A DNA stretch of 64,000 bases from JANNAT01 sp031384605 (GCA_031384605.1 JANNAT010000078.1:17307-81306), one strand, 5' to 3'. Positions 50,740 through 59,691 are shown, numbered from the stretch's first letter. The notes: a model not told the origin generated them from the letters alone. A program made the numbers and translations.

Positions 50740-52569
50740 TCATTTCCGGTTCAGCGCCGCGAAATCCAGACTTTCGGTGATCAACTGATCAAACAGCGGA
50801 TCGGGCGTGTAAAGCTGCGGGGCGGCCACGGCACGGGCGCGCAGATCAGCGCGCAGCACGATCAGGCCGCGCTGATCGGCCCAAAACATCGGCCCGCCAA
50901 GACCACGCGGGATAATGCCGCTGAACACCGCCACGGCATCTATATCCGCCGGTCGGCGCGCGACACCGTCAGAAATCATCTTCGCACCTGCGTTTGCAAG
51001 CGCCGCAAGACAGGCTGACAAAACCGCCGCTGCCTGCGGTGGCGCGGATGGCAGGGCCACGGTTTCACTGATTCCCACGCCTTGTGCGGCAAGGCTTGCG
51101 GCAATTTCGACACGGTCCAGACCCGCGCTTTCCAACCCGGCAATTGCCGCCGAAATGGCGGCACGCAACCGCCGCTCTATCGGGCCACCGGGGCCGGAAA
51201 ACAGCACTTTCCACCCCAACCTGCGCCCAAACGCCAGACCAAGCGCGCGCAGCGCCGCAGGGGCTGCGGGGCCTGCGCCCAGTTCAGCCGCCAGACCCAC
51301 GGCAATGGCGGGCAGCAAAGCCACCGCGCCGGGGTGCGCACGCGACATCAATGGCCCCAAACTGATTATCGGGCCGTGATTTGGCGCATCGCCTAAAGGG
51401 GCGGCATCTGCAACAACCAAGATCAGATCCGCGCCAGCCAACGCAACGGGATCAAGGCTTTGATCCAACCGCGCCCAATCGGCATCGCGCGCCTGTGCCG
51501 TTAGCCGCCCATCGGTGACCGCCGCCTCTTGGCGCGCTGCAATGTGTTCCAGCGTGGCCACCAGCACCTCGCGGCGCGGATCAACAAGCCTGACCCGCAG
51601 CCCCGCCCCCAGTGCCTGCACAATCACATCGCCTGCCTGATCGCCGCCACCCCATATGCCAACGACGTTCAACGCAGGCATGGCAAAGGCCATCAGATCG
51701 GCAGGCGGAAACAAGGCCCGGCGTTCGGCCATAAAAGCGTGGCGGCGGCCGCGCGCGTCGGCGGTGTTGACCAGTTCCTCAAACGCCGCAGATTCGAAGG
51801 CCAGTCCCTGATCCATTGGCAACAATTGCGCGGCTTCGACACAATCGACGATGCGCAGCGCGGCTTGCGAACGCCCAAGCGCAAATTGTTTGCGTCGCGC
51901 CGTCACAGCTGCACGGTAAGCCACCGGATCGCGCAAACCGTCGGTGCGATCTGCCGTGCGCCGGGGCGGCGACCCTGCCAAAGCCAGCGCATGGGCAATC
52001 GCCGCTTCCCTTAACCCTGTATCAACCACACTGTCCACCAACCCGATCGCCAACGCCTGCACAGCCCCGATCGGCTTACTTTCCAACATGATCTGCAGGG
52101 CCGCACCCGCGCCAACCAACCGCGGCAACCGCTGCGTGCCGCCTGCCCCCGGAACGATGCCAAGGTTCACTTCCGGCAGCCCCATTTGTGCGCCCACCTC
52201 GGCCACCCGGGCATGGGCGGCCAGACACAGTTCCAGCCCCCCGCCGACCGCATTGCCATTGATGGCAACGACCACCGGCTTTGGAAAATCCTCGACCAGT
52301 CGGCACAAAGCCCCCAGAGTGGAAGGCCCCGCTGCCTGACCCAGTTCCGCCATATCCGCACCCGCCGAAAACTGTGTAGTATCTGACGCAATAACAATGG
52401 CTTGGATATCTTCATGCACCTGTGCTGCCGCCAAAGCCTGCATCATTGCAGCACGCAATTCTGACGACAGCGCGTTCACCGGGCGATTGGCAAGGATCAA
52501 CACCAGCACCGCACCCGCCTGAATTTCGCGCAGCACTGCCGGGGTTTTACCGTCCGATTTGGCTTCCAT
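50740..52569 (-). CDS. Crotonase-3-hydroxyacyl-CoA dehydrogenase fusion with degenerate dehydrogenase half
   Basis: A 609-residue FadB/FadJ-like protein. Residues 1-200 are a full enoyl-CoA hydratase domain: oxyanion-hole stretches FSAGADMAELG and NGNAVGGGLELCLAAHARV, and the Glu-bearing MGLPEVNLGIVPGAGGTQRL. The NAD half starts near residue 295, but its loop reads GIWGGGDQAG instead of GxGxMGxGIA, and the usual catalytic His motif (HFFxP) is not found. C-terminal FSGIIPRGLGGPMFWAD fits the family end. So it may work only as a hydratase/isomerase. Start ATG 52569 (MEAKSDG). Confidence 0.75.
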   Translation of the reverse strand: MEAKSDGKTPAVLREIQAGAVLVLILANRPVNALSSELRAAMMQALAAAQVHEDIQAIVIASDTTQFSAGADMAELGQAAGPSTLGALCRLVEDFPKPVVVAINGNAVGGGLELCLAAHARVAEVGAQMGLPEVNLGIVPGAGGTQRLPRLVGAGAALQIMLESKPIGAVQALAIGLVDSVVDTGLREAAIAHALALAGSPPRRTADRTDGLRDPVAYRAAVTARRKQFALGRSQAALRIVDCVEAAQLLPMDQGLAFESAAFEELVNTADARGRRHAFMAERRALFPPADLMAFAMPALNVVGIWGGGDQAGDVIVQALGAGLRVRLVDPRREVLVATLEHIAARQEAAVTDGRLTAQARDADWARLDQSLDPVALAGADLILVVADAAPLGDAPNHGPIISLGPLMSRAHPGAVALLPAIAVGLAAELGAGPAAPAALRALGLAFGRRLGWKVLFSGPGGPIERRLRAAISAAIAGLESAGLDRVEIAASLAAQGVGISETVALPSAPPQAAAVLSACLAALANAGAKMISDGVARRPADIDAVAVFSGIIPRGLGGPMFWADQRGLIVLRADLRARAVAAPQLYTPDPLFDQLITESLDFAALNRK

Positions 52570-52726
52570 ACGTCTTGCACCCAAGCTTGGCCTGTCCAGA
52601 TGGCACTAAACGGTGCCGCGCTTGGCTTGGCAATGCTGTTTTGCGCGGCCAAGCGGCGGCTTGCGCATTAATCAGAGGGCCAAAGTTAGCGGTCCGACCA
52701 TGGAACGGCTTTGCGCGACTCGTTAA

Positions 52727-52741
52727 CTGCAGTATCTGCAG
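52727..52741. promoter_or_regulatory. CTGCAG-TAT-CTGCAG symmetric site before the sulfide operon
   Basis: Two CTGCAG palindromes flank TAT, giving a 15-base symmetric sequence about 32 bases before the hydrolase start. It could be an operator for an ArsR-type sulfide sensor (BigR/SqrR). There is no such regulator in the window and the site does not copy known ones, so this is tentative. Confidence 0.35.
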
Positions 52742-52773
52742 AAGGAAGGGCATGTCAGAAGAAGGATCACCCC

Positions 52774-53637
52774 ATGAACCCGGTTGTCACCGCATTTTTT
52801 GATGAACCCACCAATACGATCACCTACGTCGTGCGCGAACCGCAGGGCCGGGCCTGCGCCGTCATCGATTCCGTGCTGGATTTTGATTATGCGTCGGGGC
52901 GCACAGATACCAAATCTGCCGATGCGGTTCTGGCGTATATTCGCGCGGAAGACCTTGATCTGCACTGGATATTGGAAACCCACGTCCATGCTGATCATCT
53001 GTCGGCCGCCCCTTACCTGCAACAGGCGGTGGGCGGTAAAATTGGCATCGGCAACCAGATCACTGTCGTGCAAGACACGTTTGGCAAAGTGTTCAACGAA
53101 GGCACGCGGTTTGCCCGCGATGGCAGTCAGTTTGACCAGCTGTTTGGGGAAGGTGACAGCCTGATGATCGGGCAGATGCGGGCAGATGTCCTGCACACGC
53201 CCGGCCACACGCCGGCCTGTCTGACCTATGTGATCGGCGATGCGGCCTTTGTGGGCGATACGCTGTTCATGCCCGATTTTGGCACCGCGCGTTGCGATTT
53301 TCCCGGCGGATCGGCGGCGGTGATGTTCGAGTCTGTGCAGCGCATTCTGGCCTTGCCCGACGCCACCCGCATTTTCGTCTGCCATGATTACAAGGCGCCG
53401 GGCCGCGACGCGTTTGCCTGGGAAAGCACGGTTGGCGAACATAAGGCGCGCAACGTGCATGTGGGCGCTGGCCGCGACAAAGCCGCGTTTGTGGCGCTGC
53501 GCGAGGCGCGCGACGCCAGTTTGGCAATGCCACGGCTGATCATTCCCAGCTTGCAGATCAACATGCGGGCAGGTCATATGCCGCCAGCCGAAGACAACGG
53601 CACAACCTATCTTAAAGTGCCGATAAACGGCCTTTGA
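52774..53637 (+). CDS. Metallo-beta-lactamase fold hydrolase, sulfide-operon type (Blh/persulfide dioxygenase-like)
   Basis: A 287-residue MBL-fold protein. The metal motif is THVHADHLSAA near residue 72, followed by TPGHTPACLTYV, FVGDTLF and VCHDYKAPGR. Length and motif spacing fit the Blh/ETHE1-like group that handles glutathione persulfide. GAAGGA lies before ATG 52774. It is followed by two YeeE/YedE genes and a DUF442 gene, the layout of sulfide-detoxifying operons. Confidence 0.82.
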   Translation: MNPVVTAFFDEPTNTITYVVREPQGRACAVIDSVLDFDYASGRTDTKSADAVLAYIRAEDLDLHWILETHVHADHLSAAPYLQQAVGGKIGIGNQITVVQDTFGKVFNEGTRFARDGSQFDQLFGEGDSLMIGQMRADVLHTPGHTPACLTYVIGDAAFVGDTLFMPDFGTARCDFPGGSAAVMFESVQRILALPDATRIFVCHDYKAPGRDAFAWESTVGEHKARNVHVGAGRDKAAFVALREARDASLAMPRLIIPSLQINMRAGHMPPAEDNGTTYLKVPINGL

Positions 53638-53653
53638 TCAGCGGAGAGTTTGA

Positions 53654-54076
53654 ATGAACCCGGATTGGATATGGGGCCTGATTGGTGGGCTGATGATTGG
53701 TACGGCGGGGGCTGGGTTTTTGCTGGTCAACGGGCGGGTGATGGGCATATCCAGCATTTTTGGCGGGTTGATCGACGGATCAGGCCACGTCAACTGGGCG
53801 GAACGCGCGGCATTTGTCGCCGGATTGATCCTGCTTCCGGCGGTTATGGCGCAACGAATGGATGCACAAACCCATATCACCGGAAATTGGGGATTGATCA
53901 TCGCGGGCGGGTTGTTGGTGGGCTTGGGCACAAGATTGGCCAATGGCTGCACCTCCGGACACGGGGTTTGCGGCATATCGCGGCTGTCATTGCGCGGCAT
54001 TGTGGCGTCGTTGGTCTATATTGCGGCGGGGGCCATCACGATGGCCGCGTTGCGCGGCGGGATGGGTTGGCTGTGA
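53654..54076 (+). CDS. YeeE/YedE family sulfur transport protein, first half
   Basis: A 140-residue membrane protein with four hydrophobic segments and the motif GLGTRLANGCTSGHGVCGI near residues 90-110, whose Cys residues may carry sulfur. YeeE/YedE proteins import thiosulfate or sulfur-containing ions. It ends in a GTGA overlap with the second half, so the two are made together. Confidence 0.86.
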   Translation: MNPDWIWGLIGGLMIGTAGAGFLLVNGRVMGISSIFGGLIDGSGHVNWAERAAFVAGLILLPAVMAQRMDAQTHITGNWGLIIAGGLLVGLGTRLANGCTSGHGVCGISRLSLRGIVASLVYIAAGAITMAALRGGMGWL

Positions 54077-54504
54077 GAGCGGTTTTTGCAGCCCTTGCAG
54101 GCGGGGTGTTTGGCGCGGGTTTGCTGATTTCGGGCATGGTCGATACGCTGAAGGTGCAAGGCTTCCTTGATGTGTTCGGCGCGTGGGATCCGACGCTGGC
54201 CTTTGTAATGGGCGGGGCGATTTTGCCGATGGCGGCGGCGTGGTATATCACGACGCGGCGCAAATCCCCGGTATTGGGCGGGGCGTTTCCGCCAAAGCCT
54301 ACGCAAAACCTTGGCACCGATCTGATCGCAGGATCGGTGATGTTCGGCATGGGATGGGCGCTTGTGGGGTTGTGCCCTGGCCCAGCGCTGGCATCGCTGG
54401 CGTTTGGTGGCTGGGGCGGGGTGGTCTTTCTTTGTGCGATGTCTGCGGGTATGCTGGCCACACCGATTGCGCGCAAGGCCTTCGGGTTTCGCACGCCGCT
54501 TTAG
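54073..54504 (+). CDS. YeeE/YedE family sulfur transport protein, second half
   Basis: A 143-residue membrane protein starting at GTG 54073. It has GAGLLISGMVDTLKVQGFLD early and MGWALVGLCPGPALASLAFG near residue 100, whose Cys corresponds to the family's sulfur-handling residue. It pairs with the preceding gene; such split pairs are common in sulfide operons. Confidence 0.86.
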   Translation: MRAVFAALAGGVFGAGLLISGMVDTLKVQGFLDVFGAWDPTLAFVMGGAILPMAAAWYITTRRKSPVLGGAFPPKPTQNLGTDLIAGSVMFGMGWALVGLCPGPALASLAFGGWGGVVFLCAMSAGMLATPIARKAFGFRTPL

Positions 54505-54519
54505 TGACAAAGGACCATC

Positions 54520-54945
54520 ATGGATATTCGCACCCTGACCCCGACTTATGCCGTATCGCCACAAATTGATCTGGCGGATCTGCCTGAGATCAAAGCCGCG
54601 GGGTTCACTACGGTGATCGACAACCGTCCCGATGGCGAAATTCCACCGCATCTGCACGGCGCGCAGATGAAGGCGGCGGCCACGGCGTTGGGCCTGACCT
54701 TTGTGATCAATCCGGTGATCAGCGGCGGGATGACGGCGGATAACATTACGGCTCAGGCGGCGGCGGTGGCGGCCGCAGACGGGCCGGTTTTTGCCTATTG
54801 CGCATCAGGCAATCGCTGTTCGGTTGTCTGGGCTTTGATGAATGCGGGCACGCGGGCCACCGATGATCTGATCAGCATCCCGGCGCGATATGGCTATAAT
54901 CTGGAACATTTGCGAGGGCAGTTGAACGCAAAATCCGCCCTTTGA
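54520..54945 (+). CDS. DUF442/TIGR01244 sulfurtransferase-phosphatase-like protein
   Basis: A 141-residue protein with a phosphatase/rhodanese-like loop, AYCASGNRCSVVWAL, near residue 88: Cys at the loop start and Arg at its end as in DUF442. GFTTVIDNRPDGEIP near residue 30 is the family's other landmark. In other bacteria this domain is fused to the MBL protein in sulfide operons. It is the last gene of the operon. Confidence 0.85.
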   Translation: MDIRTLTPTYAVSPQIDLADLPEIKAAGFTTVIDNRPDGEIPPHLHGAQMKAAATALGLTFVINPVISGGMTADNITAQAAAVAAADGPVFAYCASGNRCSVVWALMNAGTRATDDLISIPARYGYNLEHLRGQLNAKSAL

Positions 54946-55059
54946 CCAAGGCCAGAAGCGGACACTTTCCCAATCTCTGATCCGGTTTTTGCGCGGGCAC
55001 CGCTTGCGCCAACCGAATTGTCATATCGGCCCCGATTGCGTAAAACTCATCTTAAATTT

Positions 55060-55130
55060 CGCTTCATCTGTCCAAAAATATCCCACGGGGGGGCGCCCAA
55101 AGGGCGCGGGGGTGTGAAACCCCCAACCTG
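55060..55130. terminator. Terminator repeat between convergent genes, second copy
   Basis: CGCTTCATCTGTCCAAAAATATCCC is followed by stem GCGCCC-AAA-GGGCGC (55094-55107 region) and stem GGGGG-TGTGAAA-CCCCC (55108-55124). The last stem and the AAAATATCCC lead are the same as at 50036-50123. It lies at another convergent junction. The rest of 54946-55171 has no gene. Confidence 0.72.
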
Positions 55131-55171
55131 CCTTGGCGACAAAAAACCGGCCAAGCCTGCCGTTCGCATCC

Positions 55172-56191
55172 TTAGGCCGATTGCCGAAAATCATCCGTTT
55201 GCACTGTCATTGGTGGTTGCACTGCCACAACCGCAGCGGCATTTGCGCCCTGCTGCAGCGGGGGCCGGACGGCTGCCGCCGTTGGCGTCAACCGGATCGC
55301 GCGCATGCCGCGGTTTTGGCCCAGCTTGCCCGTGGCAACGACCCGCCCGTCAAGCCCTTCAAAACTGATCCGGTCAAGCCCGGCGCGTGGCAGGCTGACG
55401 ACTTGCCCCACCGCCATGCCCAACACCTGCGACAGTGGCATTGACACCCGCGTCAGCACCGCCGCCAGCACGCAATCGGTGGCTTCGACCTGATCGGCCA
55501 ACAAGGCGGTAAAGGCCGGCCCCAACAATGCCGCGTCAACGGGGCGGCCAACGGGGGCAGCGCCACGCCCGTCGGCAGGCAGGGCCAGCATCACCGGCCC
55601 CGTTCGCACGCCGTTTGAAAGCGCAACATCCGCGCGCAAAACCCGGTACGTGGTATCTTCCAACAGCAATCCCAAGGGGCGCGGATCATCCAGAAACGAC
55701 GCATAGCGAAAACCGCCTGCCCAGATCAAATCTGGTTCTTGCAGCAATGCCGCCTCCAGCCCAACCAAAGCCGCATCAATCATCGGGGCCACCATAGCGG
55801 CATCGGTGCGGGTGGGTTTGCGTGGCGCAGGCGCTGTGGCCGCCACTTTGCCAATGGTCTGCATTTCGATCATCGCGGCCAACACTGCAGCACCGATCAC
55901 CATCAGGCCCAAGCCATCGCGCGGGCCTTCCAGAACCACAATCATCGCGTGACCTTCGGGCAATTCCAGCAGTTCGGCCAAGGACAGCCGGTCAAGCACC
56001 AGATCGGCCACCTCTAAGGGCAATTTCATCTGGTCCCGCGCGGCCCGCGCCAAAGCCAACCGCCAGGCCCGATCTGCGCCCGGCCCGCCATCGGCTTGCA
56101 CCCCGCGCGACGCCGCCAGTTTGCGCGCCATAACACCCGATTGCCCCACTGCCACGTGCCGCGCCCCCTGCCAATATGATCGGGCCAGCAT
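55172..56191 (-). CDS. FliM/FliN-type motor switch domain protein, isolated
   Basis: A 339-residue protein. Its C-terminal part (about residues 240-305: RVSMPLSQVLGMAVGQVV then LPRAGLDRISFEGLDG) fits a SpoA domain as in FliM/FliN, and the middle (LLELPEGHAMIVVLEG, GLGLMVIGAAVLAAMIEMQT) fits the FliM middle domain. No other flagellar genes are near. It could be a real switch part encoded away from the main cluster or have another job. The start is unsure: ATG 56191 or ATG 56131. Confidence 0.68.
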   Translation of the reverse strand: MLARSYWQGARHVAVGQSGVMARKLAASRGVQADGGPGADRAWRLALARAARDQMKLPLEVADLVLDRLSLAELLELPEGHAMIVVLEGPRDGLGLMVIGAAVLAAMIEMQTIGKVAATAPAPRKPTRTDAAMVAPMIDAALVGLEAALLQEPDLIWAGGFRYASFLDDPRPLGLLLEDTTYRVLRADVALSNGVRTGPVMLALPADGRGAAPVGRPVDAALLGPAFTALLADQVEATDCVLAAVLTRVSMPLSQVLGMAVGQVVSLPRAGLDRISFEGLDGRVVATGKLGQNRGMRAIRLTPTAAAVRPPLQQGANAAAVVAVQPPMTVQTDDFRQSA

Positions 56192-56228
56192 AGCCGGGAA
56201 ATCCTTAGCAAAGCGTTGACGGCAGCGC

Positions 56229-58976
56229 CTAAATCACCGCAATTTCCAACCGCAACGGCAGCATCACCCGAAAGGCCGCCCCTTTTTGTCCGGGCAAATA
56301 CGTGACGGTGCCGCCCAGATTGACCATCACCTCGCGGCAGATTGCAAGGCCCAGACCCGCCCCGCCACCGCCCGCCCCGCCACCGCCTGCCCCGCCACCG
56401 CCCGCGCCATCACCGCGCGTCTGATCGGTCAGGCGCGCGAATTTCTCAAAGATAAGGCCTTGGGATTGTTTGGAAATACCAGATCCGTTGTCGATGAAAT
56501 CAATCACCACCCGCCCGCCTTTTTGCTGCACCGCAATGCGCAAAACCGGTTGGGCCGCATCGCAATATTTGCGCGCGTTCGAGATCAGGTTGATGAACAC
56601 CTGCACCAACCGGTCTGCATCTGTGCGCAGAAATATTGCCTCAGATGGATAGGTGCGGCGAATGTCAAAGGCGCGATCCGGGCGGATTTGGCTGGTGGCG
56701 GCCAGCGCGCGGTCGATCATCTGCCCCAGATTGGCCAAACCAAGGTTCAGTTGCACCGATCCGTTTTCCAGCACCGAAATATCCAGCAGATCGTCTAACA
56801 ACCGGGTCAACCGTGTTGCCTCATCATGGATAATGCGCCCATAATCGGCCACCTGCGCACCTGGCAAATCAGCTTCGGACAGTATTTCAGAAAAGGCCGA
56901 GATCGACGTCATCGGTGTGCGCAACTCATGGCTGATCTGGCTAAGAAAGGCGTCTTTTTGAATGGAAAGTTGCGTCAGCTTTTCGTTCACGTCCCGAAAC
57001 TGCCGGGCGGTGCGCGACAGCTGGTCTTGTTGCTGTTCCAACTGGGTGGAATATTCCTTGATCTGGGCGGCCTCATTCGCCACGGCCATCAAATCTTCGA
57101 CCGTAACTGTGGTGCTGCCGACGTGCTGGGCGATCATCGCATGCGCCGTGGCCGCCCCGACCGACCCCGCAAGCCGGCGTTCCAGCCCGGCCAGAAAACC
57201 CGGCGTCAGATCAGGTAAAAAGCCTGCTTTGCCTTGCGCTGTAGCTTCGGTTTCAAAATAGGATATTGCAGCATCGGGCCCCAAGATCCGCTGCGCCATG
57301 TTCAACAGCGCCTCGGGTTCTGCCTGCCCATGGGTCCAGCCAAGCCGGTCTGCGGTGGTTTCGGCGTCAAAGGCGTTAACAAAGGCCGCCCCTTGCACCC
57401 GTTCAACCGGGCTGGGGAATGACAAGATTGAACCCGCACAAAACACACCGGTATTCAGCGCCAGCGACCACAGGATTGAATGCAACAACGGGTCCATGCC
57501 TTCGGTGCCAAAAAGGGCCCTTGGCCGCAGCCAATCAAGCCCGAACAGCCCCGATTGAAACACCTGGCCCGAAATCACCGCGTCTTGGCCAAAGGACGGC
57601 AAAAACAGCGTATAGGCCCAAACCGCGAACCCCGTGGCCAAGCCCGCAACCGCACCGGTTTTGGTGGCCCCACGCCAGAATATGCCGCCAATCAGCGCCG
57701 GCAACACCTGGGCCATGCCGGCAAAGGCAATCAAACCGATGGCCGCCAGCGCCGTCGAACCGCCCGAGAGGCGAAAATACGCCAGCCCCAGTGCCAGCAC
57801 CGCCACAATCGACACCCTCCGCGCCATCAGCACGCCGCCGCGCAAATCGCCCGACAGCGCCGCCGCTGGCCGCGCCCACAGCCACAGCGGCATAAGCACA
57901 TGGTTTGACAGCATCGTGGCAAGGGCAATGGTTTCCACAATCACCATCGAGGTGGCCGATGAAAAGCCACCAAGGAATGCCAGCATCGCAAGGCCACCCT
58001 GCCCTTGGGACAGCGGCAATGTCAGCACCAGCATATCGGGGTTGGTATCGGCTGGCATCAATTCCAGCCCCATCACAGCGATGGGCAGGATAAACAGACT
58101 CATCAAGAACAAATACAGCGGAAATGCCCAGGACGCGCGCGCCAGATGGCCTTCATCCACGCATTCGACGACCATCACCTGAAACATGCGCGGCAGGCAT
58201 ATTACCGCGGCCGCCGACAAAAAGATCAACCCGCCCCAGCGCCCCGGCTGCAACGCCCAATTCGGGTTGTTGGCCGGGTCGGCAAAATCTGCGATCTTGT
58301 CCAGCATCGGGGCAATCCCGCCCGCCAGCCCCCAGACCACAAAGATGCCCACTGCCAGCAGCGCCACCAGTTTTACCACCGCCTCTACCGCGATGGCCGT
58401 GACAATGCCGTGGTGCTGTTCTTTGGCATCCAGCGTGCGGGTGCCGAACAAAATGGTGAACGCCGCCAACCCCACCGCCACCCAAAGGGCGGTTGCATCG
58501 CGGTTGGGCAGCGCCCAGCCGGTTGGGGTATCAGAGGCAAACACCCCGAACGACAGGCTGATCGACTGCAATTGCAACGCGATATAGGGGGTCGAGGCGA
58601 CAACGGCGATCAGCGTTACCACCACCCCCAGCAAGTTCGATTTGCCAAACCGAGATGAGATAAGATCGGCAATCGACGTTACACGCTGTTGCCGCCCGAT
58701 GCGCACCAGTTTGCGCAAAATCCACCACCAGCCAACAAAAACCAGCGTTGGCCCCAGATAGATTGTCAAAAACTCTAACCCCGACCGCGCCGCATAGCCA
58801 ACCGCGCCGTAAAACGTCCACGCCGTGCAATAGATCGACAACGACAGCGTATAGACCATCGGCGATCGCAAGAACCCAACGCCGCCGCGCAACGCCCGAC
58901 GCTCCACAACGAAAGCCACCAGAAACAGAAAGATCACATAGGTCAGGCAGGTCAGAACAAGGATGTTAAAGGGCAT
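56229..58976 (-). CDS. Sodium/solute symporter-histidine kinase hybrid (CrbS/CbrA-like)
   Basis: A 915-residue sensor. Residues 1-490 are a 13-segment SSS transporter domain (SLSIYCTAWTFYGAVGYAAR, LGGFSSATSMVIVETIALA). A linker region (about 510-640) and a coiled coil (KEYSTQLEQQQDQLSRTARQ) follow. The kinase has the H-box SHELRTPMTSISAF near residue 680, N-box NLISNARKY, G1 DNGSGI, F-box FEKFARLTDQ and G2 GLGLAI. Between the F-box and G2 is a (GGGGA)n insert coded by a tandem repeat. Start ATG 58976. A response regulator is two genes upstream. Relatives govern acetate or nutrient use. Confidence 0.88.
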   Translation of the reverse strand: MPFNILVLTCLTYVIFLFLVAFVVERRALRGGVGFLRSPMVYTLSLSIYCTAWTFYGAVGYAARSGLEFLTIYLGPTLVFVGWWWILRKLVRIGRQQRVTSIADLISSRFGKSNLLGVVVTLIAVVASTPYIALQLQSISLSFGVFASDTPTGWALPNRDATALWVAVGLAAFTILFGTRTLDAKEQHHGIVTAIAVEAVVKLVALLAVGIFVVWGLAGGIAPMLDKIADFADPANNPNWALQPGRWGGLIFLSAAAVICLPRMFQVMVVECVDEGHLARASWAFPLYLFLMSLFILPIAVMGLELMPADTNPDMLVLTLPLSQGQGGLAMLAFLGGFSSATSMVIVETIALATMLSNHVLMPLWLWARPAAALSGDLRGGVLMARRVSIVAVLALGLAYFRLSGGSTALAAIGLIAFAGMAQVLPALIGGIFWRGATKTGAVAGLATGFAVWAYTLFLPSFGQDAVISGQVFQSGLFGLDWLRPRALFGTEGMDPLLHSILWSLALNTGVFCAGSILSFPSPVERVQGAAFVNAFDAETTADRLGWTHGQAEPEALLNMAQRILGPDAAISYFETEATAQGKAGFLPDLTPGFLAGLERRLAGSVGAATAHAMIAQHVGSTTVTVEDLMAVANEAAQIKEYSTQLEQQQDQLSRTARQFRDVNEKLTQLSIQKDAFLSQISHELRTPMTSISAFSEILSEADLPGAQVADYGRIIHDEATRLTRLLDDLLDISVLENGSVQLNLGLANLGQMIDRALAATSQIRPDRAFDIRRTYPSEAIFLRTDADRLVQVFINLISNARKYCDAAQPVLRIAVQQKGGRVVIDFIDNGSGISKQSQGLIFEKFARLTDQTRGDGAGGGGAGGGGAGGGGAGLGLAICREVMVNLGGTVTYLPGQKGAAFRVMLPLRLEIAVI
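56356..56400 (-). repeat. 15-base tandem repeat coding GGGGA units in the kinase ATP lid
   Basis: CCCGCCCCGCCACCG is repeated three times with one base change in the third copy. In the kinase it gives three Gly-Gly-Gly-Gly-Ala units between the F and G2 boxes. The repeat could gain or lose units by slippage without breaking the frame. Confidence 0.85.
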
Positions 58977-58977
58977 A

Positions 58978-59253
58978 TCAGCGGGCCTGCCCGTCCTCAT
59001 CCGCGCTGGTATCAGACGCGGCAAGACCGGGGGCAAGGCAGGCCGCAATAACAATCAGCCCTGCCCAAACGCCCAGGATATAGACCCAATTCTGCGCGCC
59101 AGTAGTGGGTGTGCCGGGCGCATCCACCGACCAAAGCCCCGGCATCAACAGCAAAAACACCCCCAGAACCGGCACCAACCGCGCAGCATCGCGCAAGCGG
59201 CGTTTGCGATACACGGCGCGGGCCAGAAACAACGGGGCGGTGGGGCGGCGCAT
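58978..59253 (-). CDS. Small membrane protein of the kinase operon
   Basis: A 91-residue protein with hydrophobic segments at about 25-42 and 56-76 and basic N-terminal residues. No named family recognised. Its start overlaps the response regulator stop and its end lies one base before the kinase start, so it is made with both. Small proteins at this place are common in Rhodobacteraceae (from memory) and may assist the symporter part. Confidence 0.7.
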   Translation of the reverse strand: MRRPTAPLFLARAVYRKRRLRDAARLVPVLGVFLLLMPGLWSVDAPGTPTTGAQNWVYILGVWAGLIVIAACLAPGLAASDTSADEDGQAR

Positions 59254-59624
59254 CAGGGCGCGCCAAGCAAATCATGCACAGCCGCGCGAATATCGGCATT
59301 GGCAAAGGGTTTGGTCATAAACGCACTGACGCCCGCGCGGGTTGCGGCCTCACGATCCCGCCCCTGTCCTTTGGCGGTCAGCATCAGGACAGGCAAGGTT
59401 TTTGTGGGCGCACCGGCCCGCAAAGCCGTCAGAATATCCAAGCCTGACATATCGGGCAGCATCAAATCAAGGATCACCAGATCGGGTTGATACTCGGCCA
59501 CTGTGGCAAGGGCCGTTGCCCCTTCGCCCAGCACCCGCACCTGCCAGCCGTCACGGGTCAGAAGAAAGCGAATCGCCTCGGCGATATTGGCCTCATCTTC
59601 GATCAACAGCACGCGCTTGGTCAT
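59253..59624 (-). CDS. Single-domain response regulator
   Basis: A 123-residue CheY-like receiver. The acidic pair is in LLIEDEANIAEAI (residues 5-17), the phosphate-accepting Asp in DLVILDLMLPDMSG near residue 54, the Thr/Ser position in LMLTAKGQGRD and Lys in FMTKPFANADI near residue 105. There is no output domain, so it probably relays signal by contact. It is first in a three-gene operon with the symporter-kinase, its likely partner. Confidence 0.88.
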   Translation of the reverse strand: MTKRVLLIEDEANIAEAIRFLLTRDGWQVRVLGEGATALATVAEYQPDLVILDLMLPDMSGLDILTALRAGAPTKTLPVLMLTAKGQGRDREAATRAGVSAFMTKPFANADIRAAVHDLLGAP

Positions 59625-59691
59625 GTTCCCCCCAACTGACGCTGACTATCTGAATAAATCAGCGCTATGTCAAAAGATCATGCGCAATCGG

